A stretch of 64,000 bases of DNA from Thermopolyspora sp040678635 (GTDB taxonomy: Bacteria > Actinomycetota > Actinomycetes > Streptosporangiales > Streptosporangiaceae). Position numbers and translations under genes: made by a program. The stretch lies in assembly GCF_040678635.1 (NCBI RefSeq), contig NZ_JBFATZ010000002.1, forward strand, positions 186,001-250,000. Reading direction: 5' to 3'. Of this stretch, positions 50,099 to 58,109 are shown one piece after another. Positions within the stretch are counted from its first letter, which is position 1; every line of letters starts with the position of its first letter. The notes beneath the pieces were generated by a model that saw only the letters and a program-made list of their open reading frames with translations, made no database searches and was not told where the DNA came from.

Positions 50099-51078
50099 CA
50101 GTCGAGCCCACCCCGCATCCGCCGTACGATCAGGAAGTTGACCCCGACCACGAGCACGACCAGCAGGAACATCAGCCAGGCCGCGGCCGAGGCGTAGCCG
50201 AACTCGAAGCTTCGAAAGCCCTGCTCGTACAGGTACAGGGCGAGGGTCTGGAACTGGCGGTCCGGGCCGCCGGTGGCCATCGCGCCCGCGCTCACCTGTG
50301 CGCCGAACAGCATCGGCTCGGCGATGATCTGCATGGAGCCGATCGTGGACACGATGACGGTGAAGATGATCGTCGGCCGGATCATCGGGACCGTGATGCT
50401 GCGCAACTGCCGGAACGTGGACGCGCCGTCGATCCGCGCCGCCTCGTACAGATCACGCGGTACGGCCTGCATGGCGGCGAGATAGATCAGCGCGTTGTAG
50501 CCGGTCCACCGCCACATGATCATGGTGGCGATCGCGGCGTGGCTCGTCGCGGTGCCCGCCTGCCAGTCGATCCGGCCGAGCCCGAACGCCTCAAGCGTCG
50601 TGTTGATCAGACCGAACTCCCGGCCGAACAGCTGACTGAAGATCACCACGACGGCGACGACGCTGGTGATGTTGGGCAGCAGCAGCGTGACCCGGAAGAG
50701 GGTCTGCGCCCGCAGCGGCCGGTTGAGCAGATGGGCGAGCCACAGCGCGAACAGCAGTTGCGGCACCGCCGACAGCACCCCGATCGACAGGGTGTTGAAC
50801 GCCGCGTTCCAGAAGTACTCGTCGGCGAGCAACTCGGTGAAGTTGTCCAGCCCGACGAACGTCTGCTCCGGCGACAGCAGGTTCCAGTCGTACAGCGACA
50901 CCCAGGCCGTGTACGCCAGGGGGAACAGCCCAAAGGCGAAGAAGAGCAGGAAGAACGGAGAGATGTAGACGTAGGGGGAGTATTTGATGTCGAGCAGGTG
51001 CCGGCGCGAGGGTTTGGGCGAGGGCGGCCGCACCGGTGCGGCCTGCGGTCTGGCCCCCGCCTTCGGGGGAGCGGACAT
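50098..51078 (-). CDS. Carbohydrate ABC permease, MalF/CebF type
   Basis: 326 residues with an N-terminal cytoplasmic tail rich in proline and basic residues, then six membrane helices. The EAA loop reads DLYEAARIDGASTFRQLRSITVPMIRP. It pairs with the MalG-type permease. The GC-rich 143 bp upstream (51079-51221) contain short GGTGGGG repeats and no gene. Confidence 0.92.
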   Translation of the reverse strand: MSAPPKAGARPQAAPVRPPSPKPSRRHLLDIKYSPYVYISPFFLLFFAFGLFPLAYTAWVSLYDWNLLSPEQTFVGLDNFTELLADEYFWNAAFNTLSIGVLSAVPQLLFALWLAHLLNRPLRAQTLFRVTLLLPNITSVVAVVVIFSQLFGREFGLINTTLEAFGLGRIDWQAGTATSHAAIATMIMWRWTGYNALIYLAAMQAVPRDLYEAARIDGASTFRQLRSITVPMIRPTIIFTVIVSTIGSMQIIAEPMLFGAQVSAGAMATGGPDRQFQTLALYLYEQGFRSFEFGYASAAAWLMFLLVVLVVGVNFLIVRRMRGGLD

Positions 51079-51221
51079 GGGTTTCCTTTCGGCTGCGCGG
51101 GCCCGCGTGGCGGCCGGCCGGCGGGCCCGCGAACGGCGACGGCGGGGGTTCCGGTGGGGTCCGGTGGGGGTCCGGGTGGGCGGTTCCGGGTGACCTCCGC
51201 GTCAGGTGGCGCGCTGACCGC

Positions 51222-52520
51222 CTACTTGATCTTCGCGACGTCCTTCAGCACCTGCTCCCAGGACTGCTCGGGCGTCTGCTTGCCCTGCTCGATGCGGGTG
51301 AGGCCGTTGCCGATCGCCGTGCGCACGTCGCCCTCCTTGGGGCCGAGGTGCTGCGGCTTGAGGTTGCGCGCGGCGTCCGAGAAGATCTTGCCGACCGGCG
51401 CGTTGTTGAAGAAGTCCTTCTTGAAGTTCTGAATGTCCGGCTGGTCGTACAGGGCCGGGATGGACGGGAAGTTGCCGATCGCCTTGAACACCTTGGCCTG
51501 GTTCTCCGGCGTGGTCAGGAACATCACCAGCTCGGCGGCCTCCTTGGGGTGCTTGCCCTGCTTCGGCACCGTCAGGTGCGTGCCGCCGCTGTTGCCGGAG
51601 CCGCCGGGGACGGCCGCGATGTCCCACTTGCCGGCCGCGTTCTTCGCCTGGTCCTGGATGTACGCGGTCATCCACGCCGGGCAGATCACGGTAGCGAACG
51701 AGCCCTTGGCGAAGCCGGTGTTCCACTCGGGCGTGAAGGCACCGATCTTGGCCGACAGGCCGTCCTGGATCATCTGCACGCTCAGGTCCCAGGCGCGCTT
51801 CACCTCGGGGTTCGTGCCGACGACGATGTTGTCCTGCGCGTCGTACACGCCGACCGACGCCTGCCCGACGATCGCCCGCATGATCTCACCGGGCCCGTCG
51901 AAGAACTTCGCGCCCCTCGGCGCCTTCTCGGTGAACTTCTTGCCGGTCTCGATGTACTGCTCCCAGGTCGGCCACAGCTTCGCCACCTCCTCGCGGTCGG
52001 TGGGCAGCCCCGCCTCCTTGAACAGGTCGGTGCGGTAGCACATGGCCAGCCCGCCGACGTCGGTGCCGAGCCCGACGATCGTCTGGCCGTCCTTGGACAG
52101 GCCCTGCTGCCACTTCCAGTCGAGGTAGTCCTTCTGCCGGTCGGCCGCGCCGTAGTCCTTGAGGTTGACGAACTTGTCCGGCTGCGCGGTGAAGGAGCTG
52201 ATGTACCCGACCTCGATCGCCTCCACGTCGGCCGCGCCCGCGCCCGTGGCGATGCGCGCGGCGAGGTTGGTGTGGTGGTCGGCGAAGGCCGCCTGGCGCT
52301 CCTCGATCTCGACGTTGGGGTGCGTCTTCTTGAACTCCTCATACAGCGGCTTGAAGCCGAAGTCGCCGAACAGCCCGACCGTGAGCTTGATCTTCTCTCC
52401 GGGAGCGGCGGAGCCCTGCGTGCCCGACCCGGAACCCCCCGACCCGCCGCCGCAGGCGGCCAGCATGAGCATGGCGGCGGACATGATCGGGACGAGCAAC
52501 CGGGAATGCGACCTACCCAT
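51222..52520 (-). CDS. Extracellular sugar-binding lipoprotein (CUT1, CebE-like)
   Basis: 432 residues, ATG at 52520 with GGGAGGG upstream. The signal peptide MGRSHSRLLVPIMSAAMLML ends in the lipobox LAAC, followed by a Gly/Ser-rich linker. The mature protein is a cluster-B sugar-binding protein (KIKLTVGLFGDFGFKPLYEEFKKTHPNVEIE, then WPTWEQYIETGKKF, PGGSGNSGGTHLTVPKQG). It heads the leftward operon binding protein, MalF, MalG, beta-glucosidase, LacI, so cellobiose or a related glucoside is the likely ligand. Confidence 0.92.
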   Translation of the reverse strand: MGRSHSRLLVPIMSAAMLMLAACGGGSGGSGSGTQGSAAPGEKIKLTVGLFGDFGFKPLYEEFKKTHPNVEIEERQAAFADHHTNLAARIATGAGAADVEAIEVGYISSFTAQPDKFVNLKDYGAADRQKDYLDWKWQQGLSKDGQTIVGLGTDVGGLAMCYRTDLFKEAGLPTDREEVAKLWPTWEQYIETGKKFTEKAPRGAKFFDGPGEIMRAIVGQASVGVYDAQDNIVVGTNPEVKRAWDLSVQMIQDGLSAKIGAFTPEWNTGFAKGSFATVICPAWMTAYIQDQAKNAAGKWDIAAVPGGSGNSGGTHLTVPKQGKHPKEAAELVMFLTTPENQAKVFKAIGNFPSIPALYDQPDIQNFKKDFFNNAPVGKIFSDAARNLKPQHLGPKEGDVRTAIGNGLTRIEQGKQTPEQSWEQVLKDVAKIK

Positions 52521-52557
52521 GGAACCCTCCCTGGGTTCGCGATTATTCGATCTTGGA

Positions 52558-52569
52558 GAGAGCGCTCTC
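52558..52569. promoter_or_regulatory. LacI operator O1, GAGAGCGCTCTC
   Basis: This 12-bp perfect palindrome centred on AGCGCT lies 38 bp upstream of the binding-protein start. The core matches the CebR/CelR operator class known in actinomycetes. Confidence 0.8.
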
Positions 52570-52658
52570 GCATCAGGGTCATCTCATCCTGCGTGACGGT
52601 CAAGTGATATGTAGGTAACAATTGTTGTCACATTCCCGATCGTGTGATCGTGAGAGGA

Positions 52659-52670
52659 GAGAGCGCTCTC
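52659..52670. promoter_or_regulatory. LacI operator O2, GAGAGCGCTCTC
   Basis: A second, identical 12-bp palindrome lies 101 bp from O1, roughly nine to ten helical turns, suiting DNA looping by a tetramer. A separate AACAATTGTT palindrome is at 52617-52626 between them. The rest of the 467-bp gap (52521-52987) holds no gene I can support. Confidence 0.78.
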
Positions 52671-52987
52671 AAATCTGATCTCGATCGGCGGCGGCCAAGT
52701 CGCCCAAGTCGCCCAACCGCTTGTCCGCCCGCCCCGCGGCCCGCCGCCGTGATACCGCCCCACCAGCACGAAAGCCACATCGTTGACGTGAACCGACGTC
52801 TAACGACAGACTCGCCGAAGTTGATCGCATAAACCCGGGTAGCGGGCACGACGGCAGGGCACACGGCCAGAGGACGGCGCGGACGTCACCCCGCCCGGCC
52901 CGCTCCCCGGGCGCGGCGGCGCCCGGACGGCACGCGTGCCGCCCCGCACGCCGTGAACGTTGTGAATATCGAATCGGGAGGTGGCCG

Positions 52988-53860
52988 ATGACGAGCATCG
53001 GATGGATCGGCGTCGGCAGAATGGGAGCCGCGCTGGTCACGCGGCTGATCGAGGCCGGCCACGAGGTGAAGGTCTACAACCGCACCCGGGCCAAGGCCGA
53101 GGCGATCTCCGGCGCCACGGTCGTCGACACGATCGCCGACCTGGCCGGCACGGACGTCGTCTTCACCTCGCTACCGGACTCCCCGCAGTTCGCCGAGGTC
53201 GCCGACGCCCTCCTCGCCGCAGGCGGCTGCCGCGTCCTCATCGACACCTCGACCATCGCCCCCGACGCCTCCGAACAGGTCCGCCAGCGCGCCGCGGCCG
53301 CTGGCACGGCCCTGCTCGCCGCCCCCGTCAGCGGCAACCCCGGCGCCGTCGCCGCCGGCAACGCCACCCTCGTCGTCTCCGGCCCGCGCGAGGCGTACGA
53401 CGAGGTCGCCGACCTGCTCGGCGCCCTCGGCCGGGCCGCGACGTACGTGGGGGAGGGCGAGAGCGCCCGCGTGGTCAAGCTCTGCCACAACGTGCTCCTC
53501 GGCGTCCTCACCCAGTCCCTCGCCGAGGTCACCGTGATGGCGGAGAAGGCGGGCGTGACACGCTCGACCTTCCTCGCCTTCATCAACGACTCGGTCCTCG
53601 GCTCCACGTTCACCCGCTACAAGACGCCGCCGATGGTGAACCTGGACCTCACCCCCGCCTTCACCACCGAACTGCTGCGCAAGGACTTCGACCTCGGCAT
53701 CTCCGCCGCCCGCTCACTGGAGGTCCCCGTCCCGCTCGCCGCGGCCACCTACCAACTCATCCAGGCGGCCGTCGCCGTCGGACACGGCGAGGAGGACTTC
53801 GCCGCGTTGCTGGTGGAGCAGGCCAGATCGGCGGGACTGACCCTCAAGCCCGAGGAGTAG
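52988..53860 (+). CDS. NAD(P)-dependent 3-hydroxyisobutyrate dehydrogenase-family oxidoreductase
   Basis: 290 residues, ATG at 52988 with GGAGGTGGCCG upstream. The Rossmann motif is IGWIGVGRMGAALVTRLIEAGHEVKVYNR, the substrate-binding signature is LLAAPVSGNPGAVAAGNATLVVSG, and the catalytic lysine lies in VVKLCHNVLL. It oxidises a beta-hydroxyacid or reduces an imine. It is divergent from the sugar operon and is probably unrelated to it; no partner gene is adjacent. Confidence 0.9.
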   Translation: MTSIGWIGVGRMGAALVTRLIEAGHEVKVYNRTRAKAEAISGATVVDTIADLAGTDVVFTSLPDSPQFAEVADALLAAGGCRVLIDTSTIAPDASEQVRQRAAAAGTALLAAPVSGNPGAVAAGNATLVVSGPREAYDEVADLLGALGRAATYVGEGESARVVKLCHNVLLGVLTQSLAEVTVMAEKAGVTRSTFLAFINDSVLGSTFTRYKTPPMVNLDLTPAFTTELLRKDFDLGISAARSLEVPVPLAAATYQLIQAAVAVGHGEEDFAALLVEQARSAGLTLKPEE

Positions 53861-53863
53861 AGC

Positions 53864-53892
53864 GGGCCGGTTCACCGCGTACCGGCTCGTTT
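53864..53892 (+). terminator. Candidate terminator after the hydroxyisobutyrate dehydrogenase-like gene
   Basis: GGGCCGGT and ACCGGCTC form an 8-bp stem with one G-T pair and a nine-base loop, followed by GTTTG, a few bases after the stop. Confidence 0.4.
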
Positions 53893-54039
53893 GGGAGGCC
53901 GTGGCCGTGAGGTACGCCGATGCGGTCCCACCGCCTTGCCGAAGGATGTCGGCCGCTCAAGGCCGAGCACACATCGGCCCCCGGACCCGCGACAACAAGA
54001 GCGCGGGATCCGGAGGCCGATGTGGGGCGATTCGCTCGG

Positions 54040-54756
54040 TCAGGCCGTGGACGTCGTCGACGGCGTCGGGGTGGCGCTGGGCTCCTCGCCGGGGCTGCCC
54101 TTGCCGGGCTCCTCGCTCGGCCCGCGACGGTCGAAGCGGTCACCGCGGTCCCCCCAGCGCCTGCCGGGCCAGCGGGACTCGCCGCGCAAATCGACGTCGA
54201 GGACGCTCCGAGCGGTCGCCGTGCTGCCGCTGACCGTGGCCGAGACCGCGACCCGGTGACCGACCTTCACCGCGCCGATGCCTTCACTGCTGTTGACGCG
54301 GGTCTCGCCGTTGACCACGTACTCCCGGGTGTAGCCGTCCGCGCTCTTGACGGCGATCGAGTCCTGGTCGACCGCCGTCACCTCGCCGAGCTGGGTGGCC
54401 ACCGTGACCCACTGGCCCTCCTGCTCGCCGGGCACCACGAACTCGCCGTGGATGCCGCCGCCGAATATCCGAGGCCATCCGCGACCCCACAAACCGCCGC
54501 GCCCGAACCGCCTGTCCTCGCCGGACTTGGCGGACGGACTGTCGCTCGGAGTCGGACTTCCCGTCGCGGTCGCCGTCGCGCTCGGGGTCGGCGACCCGGG
54601 CGAGGGCGACAGCGTCGTGGCCGCGGCCACGCCCACACCCGCCGTCATGACCGCCACGGTGAGGGCGGCGAGGACCAGGGGCCGGGAGAAGCGTCGCCGG
54701 GGAGGCTCCGCTTCCAGAATCTCCGTCTTGCTGAAGTCGTCTTGGGCGGGGCTCAT
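54040..54756 (-). CDS. Membrane-anchored extracytoplasmic protein with a DUF5666-like domain
   Basis: 238 residues from an ATG at 54756 with GGAGGAAG upstream. A cytoplasmic N-terminus of about 35 residues is followed by one membrane helix (PLVLAALTVAVMTAGVGVAAAT), a Ser/Pro/Thr linker and a small beta-rich domain (WVTVATQLGEVTAVDQDSIAVKSADGY ... VGHRVAVSATVSG) of the DUF5666/OB-like kind, then a Ser/Pro/Gly tail. The domain layout suggests a cell-wall protein exposed outside. Function unknown. Confidence 0.75.
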   Translation of the reverse strand: MSPAQDDFSKTEILEAEPPRRRFSRPLVLAALTVAVMTAGVGVAAATTLSPSPGSPTPSATATATGSPTPSDSPSAKSGEDRRFGRGGLWGRGWPRIFGGGIHGEFVVPGEQEGQWVTVATQLGEVTAVDQDSIAVKSADGYTREYVVNGETRVNSSEGIGAVKVGHRVAVSATVSGSTATARSVLDVDLRGESRWPGRRWGDRGDRFDRRGPSEEPGKGSPGEEPSATPTPSTTSTA

Positions 54757-54933
54757 CACTCTTCCTCCGATAGGAGCTACCACTAGCAAGAGTGCCTTTG
54801 ACCGCCTAAGAAGGCCGTAAGGTCCTTTTGCACTCTTTGTCCAGCTAGCCGGTCAGATCCCGATCCCGAAGACCCCCCACTCTCAAGCACTCCCACGCCC
54901 GACCCCGGACGCCGCCGTCGCCACCCCCAGCCC

Positions 54934-55332
54934 TCAGCCGCCCTGCGGCGCCTTCGCCTGCTCCGCCAGCCCCCGTACCACCTCAATCAGCTCCGCCGGA
55001 TCGAAGGGCTTGGTCAAATAGGCGTCCACCCCGATCCCCAGCCCCCGCTTCCGGTCCTCCTCCTGGGCGCGGGCCGTGATCAGCACCACCTTGATGTGCC
55101 GGGTGGCCTCATCCCCTCGCAGCCGCGTGGCCGTCATCCACCCGTCCAGCCGCGGCATCATCACATCCAGGGTGATCACATCCGGCCGAACCTCTCCCAC
55201 TCGATCAAGGCAGTCCTGCCCATCGGTGGCGGTCTCCACCTGAAACCCCTCAAGACTCAGATTCACCGCAATGAGCTGCCGGATGACCTCATCGTCGTCG
55301 ACCACCAGTACACGCCCGAGAACCTCACTCAC
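54934..55332 (-). CDS. Single-domain response regulator (CheY-like)
   Basis: 132 residues from a GTG at 55332; no strong SD. The receiver landmarks are all present: VLVVDDDEV acidic pocket, phospho-aspartate in ITLDVMMPRLDG, T in VLITAR and lysine in YLTKPFDPAEL. There is no output domain, so it acts by protein-protein contacts or as a phosphate relay. No kinase gene is adjacent, so it is an orphan. Confidence 0.92.
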   Translation of the reverse strand: MSEVLGRVLVVDDDEVIRQLIAVNLSLEGFQVETATDGQDCLDRVGEVRPDVITLDVMMPRLDGWMTATRLRGDEATRHIKVVLITARAQEEDRKRGLGIGVDAYLTKPFDPAELIEVVRGLAEQAKAPQGG

Positions 55333-55460
55333 GGCCGCGAGGCTAACCCCAAAACCCCCACCTCCGCCCACCTTTCCCTCGAAGCGTGTCCCACAGTTGA
55401 CCACGCGCCACATGCCGTCCCGAGTACCCCTCGGCTGCTGCTAAGGTTGAATCCGCACGA

Positions 55461-55532
55461 GCCCCCTTAGCTCAGGGGATAGAGCACCGGCCTCCGGAGC
55501 CGGGTGCGCAGGTTCGAATCCTGCAGGGGGCA
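55461..55532 (+). tRNA. tRNA-Arg (anticodon CCG)
   Basis: All four stems fold: acceptor GCCCCCT (55461-55467) with AGGGGGC (55525-55531), D-stem GCTC/GAGC, anticodon stem CCGGC/GCCGG with loop CTCCGGA (anticodon CCG), and T-stem GCAGG/CCTGC with TTCGAAT. The discriminator is A and CCA is not encoded. It decodes CGG, a frequent arginine codon here. A terminator follows at 55544. Confidence 0.95.
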
Positions 55533-55543
55533 CATCACCTGAG

Positions 55544-55573
55544 ATCGGGGCAAGCTGATGCTTGTCCCGATTT
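55544..55573 (+). terminator. Intrinsic terminator of the tRNA-Arg gene
   Basis: ATCGGGGCAAGC and GCTTGTCCCGAT form a 12-bp stem with one G-T pair and loop TGAT, followed by TTT. It is 12 bp downstream of the tRNA. Confidence 0.8.
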
Positions 55574-55614
55574 GGCGTGCTCTGCCTATGGCCAGAATGG
55601 GACGTGGCAGGGCG

Positions 55615-57942
55615 TTACGTGTGTCCACGGGCGGGGCCGGTCTCATACGCAGGCGGCATATCGGAGGCGAGCAGGCGGCGTAACTCCTCGTACTCGATGG
55701 GGCGGCCCAGTCGCAGGTTGGCGTATTCGGCCGCGGTGCCGTCCGCTGCGGCGAGTTCTTCACATGCCTGATGCCACTCCTCGCGTGCCCTTCGCAGGGC
55801 CAGCGCCGCCGCCGGGCCTGCGTCGGGTGACGATGACAGCTGATCGCGAAGGCGGAGGTAGTTCTGGTAGGCGTCGCTCTCTCTGGCGGTCGCGGAGCCG
55901 GCGGGTGTCGGCAGTTGCTCGCCGAGGAGTTCGAGGAAGACTCGGGATCGGGCCAGTTCGGCGAAGTACCAGGCGGTGATCGGTGGGCTCGCCGGTCCGG
56001 TTCCGCCGCGCTCCTCGTCTCCGGCCGACTCCAGATCGGGCGTCGAGGGCGCGGCGAACAGCCACACCGCCAGGTCGTACAGGCCGCTGAGCGCTCCGCC
56101 GGCGCTGATGCGCAGTTCAGGGCTCAGGGCACGCCCCCGCAGGTCCTCCGCCGATCGCATCGCCTCCAGCAGGCTGTGCCGGGCCAGTTCTTTGCTGCCG
56201 ATGGTCCTGGCCAGCTGCGACAGCCCGGTGAGCGCGTTCATCTCCCAAATGAGCTGCCCTGCGGCACGGGCACGGAGTGCGGCTTCGGCGAACAGCGCGG
56301 CGGCTTCGTCGGCCTTCCCCTTCGCCGCCATCTGGTCGGCGCGGAGGACGAGGTCGCGGATGGGGTTCCCCCACGCCGGGAAGGGTGCGAACGTACGCCG
56401 CGATATCCACGAGCGCATCCGCTTGTGCAGGTTCTGGTGTCCACGAGCACCCATGACCAGCGCGAACGGATTGGGGTTGACGGTCGCGGCCTGCTCCCTG
56501 CCCCAGGCGAACCACTCCCGGAGCCCGCCGAGAGGAACGGACGCGGAGTCCTCCGCCAGCCGGTGTGCGGCGTCCGTATCGCCGCGCATCCGCATGATGA
56601 GGGCCATGCCCAGCATGGATTCTCTGCGGAGATAAGGGCTGTCATCCGGCGCGAGGAGTTCGTGGTCCAGGGTCACGGAGTCGAGCCCATGCCTGGAGAG
56701 CAGGCGGCTCCACGCGGTGTGCCTCGCCTGGGCGGCCATTCGGGGGAAGCCGAGCTCGGCGTATCGCCGGGCGCACTCCCGCCAGGCGGACAGCACCTCG
56801 TCCTCCCACCCGAGGTACTGGTAGATCTCCGCCCGCAGCCAGAGACAGGCGGCGCGCTGAATCGCCAGATACCGGGTCAGACATGCGGCGTGTCGCTGCG
56901 GAACTCGCGACAGCACCTGCGTATCGACGAGGTCCAGGGCGAACTCGGCCAGTTCGACGCGGCGCAGGGCCGCGTCGGCGGAGGCGGAACCGACTGTGAG
57001 CCTCGCATCCAGGCGCAGCATGGCGAGCAGCGTGCGATCGGGCCTGCGGGGATGGGACAGGACGCCGTCATAGAGCCATTCGCCTAGGTATACGGACACG
57101 CGCAGGGCGGCCGTTTCGTGGTCCAGGATCTCCGCGAGCCTGGAGATGGGAGGGACCTCCTGATGCTCCAGGACGGCGAGCGTGGATCTCATGACCTCGG
57201 CCACGGGGTCCACGCCGCTGGAGCCGGAGGTGTGGAAGACCCGCAGATCCACCCGCTGTTCCTCCGGCGTTTTGATGGCGGCCTGGTCGATCGTCTTGAT
57301 CGTTTCCACGATCGACAAGGTGAACGCGGGCATGGCGAGCCGCGGGTCGGGATGCGTTACGTAGGCCAGCAGGAACGGCGTCCAGGCAGAGCGCAGCAGT
57401 ACGTTCGCCAGTACCGAGGCTCCCGCGAGCGGAACCCGGAGCGCTGCGGGGAGGCGTGTCCCAACAAGCTCCATGAAAGTGCGGTAGACGCCGACCACGA
57501 CCGACAGCGCGAGGACGGCGAGCGCGAGCAGCATCCCGCCGTACGCGGTCGCCCAGGTCGCTGTGGCCCACGCGTCGGCGATCCAGGCGCCGGCGGGGGA
57601 GAGGGCTAGCAACATCCCGGCGGCGAGGACGATGAGTTCGCCCCAGTACCGAAGCCGGATCCGGCGGCGGATCAGGCCACGCCGGGTCGTCAGCCGGACC
57701 GTCACATGCACACTGACCAGGAGCCCGGCCGCTGCAGGTATCCAGGCGGCGGACCCATCGGCCCGCGACGCCGCCCAGCCGCCCAGTACGGCCGGGAGCA
57801 CGCAGGCGATGCGTCGTACCCACGAGGACAGCCGATCGGCCCGCCCGGGCGGGCGGATGACCGGGCCGTACCTGAGCATGACTCGCCGGTGGGAGAGCAG
57901 CCGGCGCAGGGCGCGCACAGAGGCGTGGTTTCCGTCGAACAC
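55615..57942 (-). CDS. Membrane TPR-like protein, CHAT-locus partner without a CHAT domain
   Basis: About 775 residues from a GTG at 57942 with GGGAGGA upstream. Residues about 35-200 contain four or more membrane helices (LPAVLGGWAASRADGSAAWIPAAAGLLVSVHV, GELIVLAAGMLLALSPAGAWI, GGMLLALAVLALSVVVGVY). From about 250 to 700 the protein is helical and TPR-like (ARAAGQLIWEMNALTGLSQLARTIG). It ends with the segment normally found just before a CHAT domain (AWYFAELARSRVFLELLGEQ, then YANLRLGRPIEYEELRRLLAS) and then stops. It is divergent from the CHAT protease gene with 167 bp between them. It may be the membrane sensor or a target of that protease. Confidence 0.75.
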   Translation of the reverse strand: MFDGNHASVRALRRLLSHRRVMLRYGPVIRPPGRADRLSSWVRRIACVLPAVLGGWAASRADGSAAWIPAAAGLLVSVHVTVRLTTRRGLIRRRIRLRYWGELIVLAAGMLLALSPAGAWIADAWATATWATAYGGMLLALAVLALSVVVGVYRTFMELVGTRLPAALRVPLAGASVLANVLLRSAWTPFLLAYVTHPDPRLAMPAFTLSIVETIKTIDQAAIKTPEEQRVDLRVFHTSGSSGVDPVAEVMRSTLAVLEHQEVPPISRLAEILDHETAALRVSVYLGEWLYDGVLSHPRRPDRTLLAMLRLDARLTVGSASADAALRRVELAEFALDLVDTQVLSRVPQRHAACLTRYLAIQRAACLWLRAEIYQYLGWEDEVLSAWRECARRYAELGFPRMAAQARHTAWSRLLSRHGLDSVTLDHELLAPDDSPYLRRESMLGMALIMRMRGDTDAAHRLAEDSASVPLGGLREWFAWGREQAATVNPNPFALVMGARGHQNLHKRMRSWISRRTFAPFPAWGNPIRDLVLRADQMAAKGKADEAAALFAEAALRARAAGQLIWEMNALTGLSQLARTIGSKELARHSLLEAMRSAEDLRGRALSPELRISAGGALSGLYDLAVWLFAAPSTPDLESAGDEERGGTGPASPPITAWYFAELARSRVFLELLGEQLPTPAGSATARESDAYQNYLRLRDQLSSSPDAGPAAALALRRAREEWHQACEELAAADGTAAEYANLRLGRPIEYEELRRLLASDMPPAYETGPARGHT

Positions 57943-58109
57943 GATTCCTCCCACCGATGTGGACGCTCCCGTGCGTGTGGCCGGTTAACTCATAGTGCGC
58001 CCCCAATCACGAGTACGCATCGCGCCTTTGCAGAACCATCCGGCGAGGATAGGTTCGGCGTGGCGGCGGCTGATCTGGGTGGGCGGCGAGCTAACCAGCG
58101 CGGAGGACC

